From contig JAIBHQ010000055.1 in assembly GCA_020028595.1 (NCBI GenBank), positions 1-6,401 on the forward strand: a DNA stretch of 6,401 nucleotides, read 5' to 3'. The notes beneath the pieces were generated by a model that saw nothing but the letters and a program-made list of their open reading frames with translations, was not told the origin of the DNA and searched no databases. Shown in pieces: positions 1 to 5,316 of the stretch (positions are counted from its first letter, which is position 1; each line of letters begins with the position of its first letter). The position numbers and the translations under genes are program-made. This DNA comes from Nitrospirota bacterium. GTDB taxonomy: Bacteria > Nitrospirota > Nitrospiria > Nitrospirales > Nitrospiraceae.

Positions 1-50
1 TGTTGTCGTGCGCGCAGCATCGGCCACCTCTGAAGATTCTCCGCCGGCAT
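1..50 (-). CDS. 5' end of an unidentified gene, cut by window edge
   Basis: Three bases after the TAA of the pseudopilin gene, in the same frame, an ATG at 50-48 opens a reading frame that runs off the window. The visible protein reads MPAENLQRWPMLRARQ. A second in-frame ATG at 20-18 is preceded by an AGAGGTGG ribosome-binding-like stretch and may be the true start, which would give a protein beginning MLRARQ. A short basic leader just before the edge, directly downstream of a pseudopilin, would fit another prepilin (GspI/GspJ/PilV type), but the diagnostic G-F-T-L-x-E motif would lie outside the window. That identity is inference from position only. Confidence 0.4.
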   Translation of the reverse strand, partial: MPAENLQRWPMLRARQ

Positions 51-53
51 GAT

Positions 54-488
54 TTAGATCTGCGACACGCGGCCGACGAGACTGATGGTCAGTTGCCAGC
101 GTTCCTGCTGCCTGTTCCTGAGCGTGATGGTGATGGGAGACGCCGCGCGTCCGCTCGGATGGAACACGATGTCGGCGCCGTTCGAGAGCCGCTCGATCGT
201 GATACCGTGTGCGCTGAAATCATATTCCCGGATCAGCCGGCCGGGCGACTCGGCCGTTTCGACCCGCATCGTGGTCGTGCCCGGCTTGAGCACCACCCGC
301 ACCCGATCCCGCCGCATGATCGCCGAGTAGCGGGCGGCCCTGAGTTCGTTGGCCAGTTCCGTTGCGACGACCTTCCCCCGCTGTTTGGCAGTCGCCGCCA
401 TCAAGCCTGCTCCTGTCAGGGCCGTCATCGCGACGACCAATGCCATGACCATGATGATCTCCACCAAGCTCTTGCCCTGTTCGTTCAT
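54..488 (-). CDS. GspH/FimT-family pseudopilin (type II secretion / type IV pilus minor pilin)
   Basis: This 144-residue protein has a prepilin N-terminus. A short leader ends in Gly5, and the mature start would be K6-S7-L8-V9-E10, which puts the conserved glutamate at +5. A hydrophobic helix follows at about residues 11-33. The segment ANELRAARYSAIMRRDRVRVVL (about 46-67), the F-x-P-x-GRA stretch (109-115) and the closing W-x-L-T-I-S-x-x-GRV (131-141) are typical of FimT/GspH minor pilins, which prime or cap pseudopilus assembly in the inner membrane. Lysine at +1 is unusual, since most family members have Phe or Met there. The start is supported by a GGGAGG ribosome site about 5 nt upstream (491-498). 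The prepilin peptidase expected to cleave the leader is encoded next upstream. The choice between type II secretion and type IV pilus cannot be made from this gene alone. Confidence 0.88.
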   Translation of the reverse strand: MNEQGKSLVEIIMVMALVVAMTALTGAGLMAATAKQRGKVVATELANELRAARYSAIMRRDRVRVVLKPGTTTMRVETAESPGRLIREYDFSAHGITIERLSNGADIVFHPSGRAASPITITLRNRQQERWQLTISLVGRVSQI

Positions 489-535
489 CGTTCCCTCCCT
501 GTGATAGATGTGATGCCGGTTGAGTGTTCAACTTG

Positions 536-551
536 TGCCGTGACCGTGCCA
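536..551 (-). promoter_or_regulatory. Probable sigma54 (-24/-12) promoter for the pseudopilin gene
   Basis: On the minus strand TGGCACG-GTCA-CGGCA matches the RpoN consensus TGGCACG-N4-TTGCW. All seven bases of the -24 element fit, and the invariant GG and GC dinucleotides have the exact spacing. The only departures are CG for TT just before the GC. Transcription would begin near 525, giving a leader of about 37 nt with the GGGAGG ribosome site in it. Pilin and pseudopilin genes are often driven by RpoN with a PilR-type activator. No competing sigma70 hexamer pair was seen here. Confidence 0.55.
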
Positions 552-590
552 CATTCCAATTCCCATGCCGGAACGATTGACGCGCGGTCA

Positions 591-609
591 GGCCGGACGC
601 ACGCCGGCC
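591..609. repeat. Perfect 6-bp inverted repeat upstream of the sigma54-like promoter
   Basis: GGCCGG-ACGCACG-CCGGCC is a perfect dyad with a 7-nt centre. No T-run follows on either strand, so it is not an intrinsic terminator. Its centre lies about 75 bp upstream of the predicted sigma54 start site. That is slightly closer than usual but plausible for an enhancer-binding activator. In a 60%-GC background such a dyad can also arise by chance. The rest of the gap between the pseudopilin and prepilin peptidase genes (489-787) holds the promoter at 536-551 and otherwise nothing I can identify. No terminator for the peptidase gene was found. Confidence 0.25.
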
Positions 610-787
610 GCACGATGGGGAACCACGTCTAAGTCGGCGTTCTGTCAGAAGGAACTATTTCGCGAATGGAAAACTGTGGCCGGGCCGGGTCCGCTCCGTG
701 ACGTGGAATGCCGCTCTGTCGGGCGGTTCAGATACGGACGATCATCGGTTTGGATACAGAGACAATGTCAGGAGAGAGGAATGATTG

Positions 788-1576
788 TCAGGAAACCAGA
801 AAGCTCACATACCAGGTCTTGATCTCGTGAAAGAAACACATTGCGACGACTGCGCCGAGCGCCAGAAACGGACCGAACGGAAGATATTGATCGCGACGAA
901 GCCGTTTGAGCGCGATCAGGGAAAGTCCCGTGACGGCGCCGACGGACGCGCCGACCAGCACGGTCAACAAGACCGGCTCCCAACCCAAAAACGCGCCGAC
1001 CATGGCCAGGAGCTTGATGTCGCCGCCGCCCATTCCTTCTTTCCCAAACAGATAGGGGCTGAGCCAGGCCATGAACCAGAGGAGTCCTCCGCCCAGGAGC
1101 AGGCCCAGGACGGAATCAATGATCCCGATGGGCAGCACGGTGGCCGCGCACAGAATGCCCAGGGGAATGCCCGGCAATGTGATGCGGTCCGGGATGATCT
1201 GATGATCCAGATCGATGAACGTCACCACCAGCAAGGCGGAGAAAAACGCCGCGTAGGCCAGCAAGGGCCAGTCGAGCCCGAATCGCCAGGCGATCCCCGC
1301 GTATCCGAATCCGTTCGCCGCTTCGACGAGGGGGTACCGAAATGAAATCGGCGCGCGGCAGGCACGGCAGCGCCCTCGTAACCAGAGAAAGCTCAGAATC
1401 GGCACATTGTCGTAGGGCGCGATCTTTTTTTCGCAGGCGGGGCAGCGCGAGGATGGCCAGACGACGGACTCATGCCTGGGCAGACGATAAATGCAGACGT
1501 TCAGGAAACTGCCGATCGTGGCTCCGAAGATGCCCACGGCGACATATAAGAAAATGTCAGGCGGCACGGCCGGCAT
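788..1576 (-). CDS. pilD: Prepilin peptidase / N-methyltransferase (PilD/GspO family)
   Basis: This is a 262-residue polytopic inner-membrane aspartic protease. It cleaves the leader of type IV prepilins and pseudopilins and methylates the new N-terminus. Visible signatures in order are the first membrane segment with GATIGSFLNVCIYRLP (18-33), the zinc-binding CxxC pair C45/C48 with C70/C73, the PLVEAANG stretch (82-89), the first catalytic-aspartate region FIDLDHQIIPD (120-130), and the second motif GMGGGDIKLLA (181-191) with Asp186. Length is normal for the bifunctional family, and the cysteine-rich cytoplasmic loop suggests methyltransferase activity is kept. The ATG at 1576 gives the standard short N-terminus, but I see no good ribosome site before it. 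It is divergent from the LuxR-type gene and lies upstream of the pseudopilin on the same strand, which is its expected substrate. Confidence 0.95.
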   Translation of the reverse strand: MPAVPPDIFLYVAVGIFGATIGSFLNVCIYRLPRHESVVWPSSRCPACEKKIAPYDNVPILSFLWLRGRCRACRAPISFRYPLVEAANGFGYAGIAWRFGLDWPLLAYAAFFSALLVVTFIDLDHQIIPDRITLPGIPLGILCAATVLPIGIIDSVLGLLLGGGLLWFMAWLSPYLFGKEGMGGGDIKLLAMVGAFLGWEPVLLTVLVGASVGAVTGLSLIALKRLRRDQYLPFGPFLALGAVVAMCFFHEIKTWYVSFLVS

Positions 1577-1647
1577 TGTAGCCAGTTTCCGGTTCCCTCG
1601 CCAGTGGGTTCGGTTTTCCTTCGTCTTTCCGCCTTCTTCGCAGCTTT

Positions 1648-1676
1648 TTGCTATCTCGCCGACCGGCGGATATAAT
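1648..1676 (+). promoter_or_regulatory. Sigma70-type promoter of the LuxR-type gene
   Basis: TTGCTA at 1648-1653 is a 4/6 match to the -35 box. It is separated by exactly 17 bp from a perfect TATAAT at 1671-1676. Transcription would begin around 1683, about 60 nt before the ribosome site AGGAAGGA (1732-1739). The region is noticeably more AT-rich than the flanking genes. Confidence 0.7.
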
Positions 1677-1745
1677 TTCGAAGACTATTATGGGTGGGAA
1701 TATACATCGCGCCAGCCAGTGCGCGGAAACCAGGAAGGAATGTTC

Positions 1746-2033
1746 ATGATGAAGGGATCTGCATCCGCCGTGATGAGCCGGCCTTCCCCTCTCAAGCAGG
1801 CAGGCGCTTCGCCGTTTTCAAAGAAACGGCCCGAATCGCTGACCAATCGCGAGCAGGAAATCCTTGAGCTGATCTGGTCGGGCTTGAAGAACCGGGAAAT
1901 CGGTCAGCAGCTCACCATCAGCGTGAAGACCGTCGAAGCGCATCGAGCCAACATGATGAAGAAAGTCCGCGTGTCGAACACCGCGCAATTGCTCAAGGCG
2001 GCCATCCAGGACGGCCTGCTGAAGATCCGCTAG
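1746..2033 (+). CDS. Stand-alone LuxR/GerE-type helix-turn-helix regulator
   Basis: The protein has 95 residues from the chosen start. About 30 residues of Ser/Pro/Lys-rich, probably disordered sequence precede a GerE-type DNA-binding domain (about 32-94). The domain shows the hallmark LTNREQEILELI (32-43), GLKNREIGQQLTISVKTVEAHR (46-67) with the recognition helix at about 59-69, and a final helix ending QDGLLKIR. No receiver, autoinducer-binding or PAS domain is present, so it resembles small GerE-like factors controlled by abundance rather than by a built-in sensor. The frame is open far upstream into the promoter and the divergent pilD, so the start was picked by the ribosome site. AGGAAGGA overlaps the ATG at 1740 but sits 6-9 nt before ATGs at 1746 and 1749. 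It could regulate the divergent prepilin peptidase, but this is inferred only from position. Confidence 0.85.
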   Translation: MMKGSASAVMSRPSPLKQAGASPFSKKRPESLTNREQEILELIWSGLKNREIGQQLTISVKTVEAHRANMMKKVRVSNTAQLLKAAIQDGLLKIR

Positions 2034-2857
2034 CCCCCGGTTCTCTGACGAACCACCTCGAATAAGACAATCGCCGCCGCCGCCGAGACGTTGAGGGACG
2101 CCACGCGTCCGTACATTGGAATCTTGGCGCGGTCGTCGCATTTATCAAGCACGCCGGCTCGAACACCCTTGCCTTCCCCTCCCAACACCAGCGCCACCGG
2201 TCCTTTGAGATCCAGCGCCGTGTAGGATTTCTCCGCCAAAGGATCGAGCGCGTAAACCCAGATGTTCTGCTCTTTCAGTTGCTCGATGGCGCGGGACAGG
2301 TTCGTCACGCAGGCCACCGGCAGATGCTCCACCGCACCGGCGGAGGCCTTGGCCACGGTTCCCGTGAGCCCGACCGAGCGGCGTTCCGGAATCACCACGC
2401 CATGCGCGCCGGCCGCTTCCGCCGTCCGCAGCACCGCGCCGAGATTGTGGGGGTCTTCGACGCCGTCCAACAGAAGCACCAATGCCGGCTGGTTTTGTTT
2501 GAGGGCAGCCTGGAGGATGTCCTCCAGCTCGGCGTAGGCTTTCGCTCCGGCCAGCGCAACGACGCCCTGATGACGGCCGGACGGAACCAGCCGATCCAGC
2601 GCCTGCCGCGGTTCAATCCGCACCGGCACGCCCGCCTTGCGGGCAAGCTGGACAATCTCATCGAATTGCCGGTCCGTGTGCACGACGACCAGCCGACGCA
2701 GCGGCCTCGCGCCGGAGCGCAGCGCTTCCTCTACGGCATGCAGGCCGAAGATGATCTCGCCGGACTCACCGCTTCCAGCGGGTGGTTCCGTCGGGCCGGT
2801 CTTCCAGCGTGATTCCTTGCGCGGCCAGGGCTTGTCTGATTTCATCCGCTCTCGCAA
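2030..2857 (-). CDS. rlmB: 23S rRNA (guanosine-2'-O)-methyltransferase, RlmB/TrmH (SpoU) family
   Basis: A SAM-dependent methyltransferase of the trefoil-knot SPOUT class, expected to 2'-O-methylate G2251 in the 23S peptidyl-transferase loop. The substrate-binding domain begins at IIFGLHAVEEALRSG (35-49) and contains the RHQGVVA motif (95-101). The catalytic domain shows SpoU motif 1 DGVEDPHNLGAVLRTAEAAG (131-150), motif 2 LVLGGEGKG (223-231) and motif 3 IPMYGRVASLNVSAAAAIVLFE (246-267). No in-frame ATG, GTG or TTG lies between residue 5 and the conserved domain. The start must therefore be the TTG at 2857 (GGAGGG 3-4 nt upstream) or the ATG at 2845, both inside cysS. This gives about 30 extra hydrophilic N-terminal residues compared with E. 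coli RlmB (243 aa). It is translationally nested with cysS and ends overlapping the convergent LuxR-type gene by 4 nt. The function is firm, the exact start is not. Confidence 0.93.
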   Translation of the reverse strand: MRERMKSDKPWPRKESRWKTGPTEPPAGSGESGEIIFGLHAVEEALRSGARPLRRLVVVHTDRQFDEIVQLARKAGVPVRIEPRQALDRLVPSGRHQGVVALAGAKAYAELEDILQAALKQNQPALVLLLDGVEDPHNLGAVLRTAEAAGAHGVVIPERRSVGLTGTVAKASAGAVEHLPVACVTNLSRAIEQLKEQNIWVYALDPLAEKSYTALDLKGPVALVLGGEGKGVRAGVLDKCDDRAKIPMYGRVASLNVSAAAAIVLFEVVRQRTGG

Positions 2858-4244
2858 AATCCCTCCGTTTTTTGGCTTCGCTCCGCTCGACGATCAATCG
2901 TTCGAGTTCTGAGTCGGGAATCAAGTGCTCAGCTTCTAGTTTGATTGCACGGTCCTGGAATTGCCATTCCCTGACAGGCAATTGAAACAGACCTAACACC
3001 TTCCCGAAAGATCGCATTACATCTCTGGCTTTGATGCAGTCATCCGAAAACCCTATTCTCAACTGAGTGTTAACCAAAGTTTGTAGCTTATGGAACATTG
3101 CAATAGCATCAGGAGTGTTGAAATCATCGTCCATCCGGTCACGGAAATCTTCTCCAAATTCACCCACGGCTTTCGGTAACTGCTTTGCCGCCTTTCGAAC
3201 AGGGTCGTTGTCAGATATTTTGCCAGAGTTCTTCGCACTTGGTGAATCTTCTAAACGCCCGAAGAGATCATAGAAGTCATCAAGTGCCCGCTTAGCCTCC
3301 AGTAACGCTTGATCGGAAAAATTGAGCGGACTGCGATAATGGCTGGACAGGAGAAAATACTTCAATGCTTCCGCCGTCACGGGTTCCCGGTAGCCCCACT
3401 TTTCGAAAATCTCGCGGATCGTGAAAAAGTTCCCCAGCGACTTGGACATCTTCTCCTGATTGATCTGCACGAACCCGTTATGAATCCAGTAGCGCGCGAA
3501 CTCTTTTCCCGTCGCGCCGCAGGACTGGGCGATCTCGTTCTCGTGATGCGGAAAAATCAGGTCCGCCCCGCCGCCATGAATGTCGAAGGTCTCGCCGAGG
3601 TGCTTCATGGACATGGCTGAACACTCAATGTGCCACCCGGGCCGGCCCTTCCCCCAGGGGCTGTCCCATGACGGCTCGCCAGGCTTCGCGCCTTTCCACA
3701 GGGCGAAATCCATCGGATGGCGCTTGCGTTCGTCCACCTCGACGCGGGCGCCGGCCTGCATGTCGTCGAGCTTACGCTTGGAGAGCCGTCCATAGGCGCC
3801 ATATTTCTCGACCTGAAAATAGACATCGCTGTTGACCTGGTAGGCGACGCCCTTCTGGATCAAGACCTGGACCAGCGCAATGATCTCCGCCATATGCTCC
3901 GTGGCTTTCGGCTCGACTGTCGCCGGCTGGATACCCAGGCGACCCATGTCGCGGTAATAGGTATCGATGTATCTGGCCGTCACGGCCTGCCAGGGAATTT
4001 TGAGTTCATTGGCGCGATTGATGATCTTGTCGTCCACGTCCGTAAAGTTTTTGACGAAGGTGACAGACAAACCGCTGTGCTCGAGATACCGCCGGATCAT
4101 CTCGAAGACCAGCGCGCTGCGTGCGTGGCCGAGATGGCATTCGTCGTAGACGGTCACGCCGCAGACGTACATCTTCACCGTGCCGGCTGTGAGCGGTTCG
4201 AAGGGTTCTTTTTTCCCGGTCAGCGTGTTGTAGATCTTCAGCAT
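2766..4244 (-). CDS. cysS: Cysteinyl-tRNA synthetase
   Basis: A class I aminoacyl-tRNA synthetase that charges tRNA-Cys in the cytosol. The 492 residues include the HIGH signature as HLGH (37-40), the KMSKS loop (265-269) followed by LGNF, and the four zinc ligands that discriminate cysteine (C28, C208, H233 and E237 in FPHHENE). The DALR-like helical domain is at about 310-420, including RMDDDFNTPDA (370-380). The C-terminal anticodon-proximal segment has RRDFARADEIR (460-470). The MLKIYNTLTGKKEPF start is the family's usual N-terminus. No strong ribosome site precedes it, and it lies 9 nt after the surE stop, suggesting coupling. Roughly residues 295-448 are encoded by distinctly lower-GC DNA with codons such as TTA and CTA (see findings), although the frame and conserved residues are intact. 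It overlaps the start of rlmB. Confidence 0.97.
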   Translation of the reverse strand: MLKIYNTLTGKKEPFEPLTAGTVKMYVCGVTVYDECHLGHARSALVFEMIRRYLEHSGLSVTFVKNFTDVDDKIINRANELKIPWQAVTARYIDTYYRDMGRLGIQPATVEPKATEHMAEIIALVQVLIQKGVAYQVNSDVYFQVEKYGAYGRLSKRKLDDMQAGARVEVDERKRHPMDFALWKGAKPGEPSWDSPWGKGRPGWHIECSAMSMKHLGETFDIHGGGADLIFPHHENEIAQSCGATGKEFARYWIHNGFVQINQEKMSKSLGNFFTIREIFEKWGYREPVTAEALKYFLLSSHYRSPLNFSDQALLEAKRALDDFYDLFGRLEDSPSAKNSGKISDNDPVRKAAKQLPKAVGEFGEDFRDRMDDDFNTPDAIAMFHKLQTLVNTQLRIGFSDDCIKARDVMRSFGKVLGLFQLPVREWQFQDRAIKLEAEHLIPDSELERLIVERSEAKKRRDFARADEIRQALAAQGITLEDRPDGTTRWKR

Positions 4245-4253
4245 AAAAACAGT

Positions 4254-5093
4254 TTATCGGGTTTGTTTAGTTGCTCTGGTTTTTCTGGTTGAACGGAACG
4301 AACCAGATAAACCAGACAAACCAGAAGAACCGCCCTTCCGCCCGCGTTCGATCAGCGCTTCCCACTCACGCAACTGTTCCATCGCCTCGTGGTGCGTCAC
4401 ATCCAGATGAATCGGCGTGAGCGTCACAAACCCGCGCCGCAGCATCTCATGATCGGAATTTTTCTGCCGTGCCCATGAGACCCGCGTACCGGCGATCCAA
4501 TAATACTTTCTTCCGTGGGGATCCGTCTTCTCAATAATCGGCTCGTCGAAGCGACGCCGGCTGAGCGCCGCGACCCGGACCCCGGCAATCTTCGTCTTTG
4601 GCCGGTCCGGCACGTTGACGTTCAGCAGGGTTTCATCGGGCAGCCCGTATTTCAGCACGGCCCGCGCGACGCGCGCCGCATAGAACGCCGCCACGTCGCA
4701 GCGAAAGGTCCTGCCGACCTCCTGCGAGATGGCGATGGACGGAATGCCCATGATCGTCCCTTCCAGGGCTGCGGAGACGGTGCCCGAATACGTCACGTCA
4801 TCGCCCAGATTGACTCCCCGGTTGATGCCGGAGATGACCAGCGCGGGCGTCCCGCGCAGCAATTTTTTCAGGGCTATATTGACGCAATCGGTCGGCGTCC
4901 CGTTGACGGCAAAGACACGCGTGTCCACACGCGTGATGCGCAACGGCTTGTGCAGGGTCAGCGCGTGGGCGGCGGCCGTACGCTCGCGGTCCGGCGCCAC
5001 CACCCAGACCTGCCCCAATGGACGCATGGCCCTGGCCAGCGCATGCAGCCCCGGCGAGGCGATCCCATCATCGTTGGTGACAAGAATGTTCAT
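4254..5093 (-). CDS. surE: 5'/3'-nucleotidase SurE, with a repeat-derived C-terminal tail
   Basis: A divalent-metal-dependent nucleoside monophosphatase of the SurE family, cytosolic and linked to stationary-phase survival. The 279 residues open with MNILVTNDDGI, carrying metal ligands D8 and D9. VVAPDRERTAAAHALTLH (31-48) and SGINRGVNLGDDVTYSGTVSAALEG (88-112) follow, the latter with the ligand asparagine N91. The usually conserved metal-binding Ser39 is Thr here. The family is normally near 250 residues. Here the fold appears to end around residue 255, and the last 24 or so residues (SGL-SGL-SGS then TRK-TRA-type triplets) are encoded by an inverted 9-nt tandem repeat. The start codon lies only 12 nt after the T-run of a terminator and has no recognisable ribosome site. 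It is the first gene of a surE-cysS-rlmB series, and its own promoter is not evident. Confidence 0.95.
   Translation of the reverse strand: MNILVTNDDGIASPGLHALARAMRPLGQVWVVAPDRERTAAAHALTLHKPLRITRVDTRVFAVNGTPTDCVNIALKKLLRGTPALVISGINRGVNLGDDVTYSGTVSAALEGTIMGIPSIAISQEVGRTFRCDVAAFYAARVARAVLKYGLPDETLLNVNVPDRPKTKIAGVRVAALSRRRFDEPIIEKTDPHGRKYYWIAGTRVSWARQKNSDHEMLRRGFVTLTPIHLDVTHHEAMEQLREWEALIERGRKGGSSGLSGLSGSFRSTRKTRATKQTR
4264..4327. repeat. Inverted 9-nt tandem-repeat element in the surE 3' end
   Basis: From a 10-nt centre (4291-4300, GAACGGAACG), 9-nt units starting AACCAGA run outward on both strands. On the plus strand they are AACCAGATA, AACCAGACA and AACCAGAAG (4301-4327). On the minus strand they are AACCAGAAA, AACCAGAGC and a decayed AACTAAACA (4290-4264). 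Arms 4275-4290 and 4301-4316 are 16 nt with one mismatch, so the transcript would fold into a strong hairpin just before the surE stop. Because the unit is a multiple of three, the surE frame stays open through it. Confidence 0.9.
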
Positions 5094-5105
5094 ATCGGAC
5101 GGAAT

Positions 5106-5130
5106 AAAAAAAGCTGCGCGGGGCAGCTTT
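5106..5130 (-). terminator. Intrinsic terminator after the tRNA-Pro unit
   Basis: On the minus strand AAAGCTGC (5130-5123), a 5-nt loop, and GCAGCTTT (5117-5110) form a perfect 8-bp stem. The stem runs directly into seven consecutive T (complement of 5106-5112). It should end transcription coming from ihfA, the MerR-type gene and the tRNA. It stops only 12 nt short of the surE start codon. Confidence 0.85.
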
Positions 5131-5140
5131 CATGTACAGA

Positions 5141-5216
5141 AGTTATGAGTGACGAGTTTTCAGTTATGAGTTGACGCGGTCAGGAACTCATAACTCATCA
5201 TTCGCAACTCATCACT
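5141..5216. repeat. Inverted 7-nt tandem-repeat element between tRNA-Pro and surE
   Basis: Degenerate heptads of ACTCATA/ACTCATC type run outward from a 12-nt centre (5173-5184). On the plus strand they are ACTCATA, ACTCATC, ATTCGCA and ACTCATC, then ACT (5186-5216). On the minus strand they are ACTCATA, ACTGAAA, ACTCGTC and ACTCATA, then ACT (5171-5141). The two 32-nt arms match at 25 positions, with the innermost 11 bp perfect, so a long hairpin would form in the tRNA trailer. It carries no coding potential and resembles no insertion-sequence end that I recognise. Confidence 0.9.
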
Positions 5217-5227
5217 GTCTTACGGGG

Positions 5228-5304
5228 TGGTCGGGGCGGCGGGATTTGAACCCACGACCACTCGCACCCCAAGCGAGTGCGCTACCAGGCTGCGCTACGC
5301 CCCG
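5228..5304 (-). tRNA. tRNA-Pro (anticodon GGG), CCA encoded
   Basis: A complete cloverleaf can be drawn. The acceptor stem CGGGGCG/CGCCCCG is fully paired with the C1-G72 pair typical of bacterial tRNA-Pro. The D-arm is GCGC...GCGC. The anticodon stem CTCGC/GCGAG encloses loop TTGGGGT (anticodon GGG), the variable loop has 5 nt, and the T-arm is GTGGG-TTCAAAT-CCCGC. Discriminator A and a template-encoded CCA follow. It reads CCC/CCU proline codons. It lies 12 nt after the stop of the MerR-type gene with no room for its own promoter, so it is probably cut from a transcript shared with ihfA. The downstream terminator is at 5106-5130. An ihfA / merR-like / tRNA-Pro order is also known in Pseudomonas. 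Confidence 0.97.
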
Positions 5305-5316
5305 ACTCCACCACAG

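Noticed and set aside
3..632. A 209-codon plus-strand frame over the pseudopilin gene
   Set aside because: It is an antisense shadow in GC-rich DNA. The composition is dominated by His, Arg and Asp with no domain, while the minus strand has clear prepilin features and a ribosome site.
781..822. A 13-codon plus-strand frame with a strong AGGAGAGAGG before its ATG
   Set aside because: The ribosome-like sequence is striking, but the product is tiny, antisense to the pilD 3' end, and no promoter was seen.
785..1345. A 186-codon plus-strand frame inside the prepilin peptidase gene
   Set aside because: It is a low-complexity, Gln/Arg/Asp-rich antisense product, and the opposite strand encodes a full PilD with all motifs.
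3717..4292. A 191-codon plus-strand frame within cysS and surE
   Set aside because: It is antisense to the highly conserved N-terminal half of cysteinyl-tRNA synthetase and has no supporting motif or start context.
5141..5216. The heptad element considered as a CRISPR array or insertion-sequence remnant
   Set aside because: The units are 7 nt and contiguous with no spacers. The arms are tandem repeats with no transposase fragment or target-site duplication nearby.
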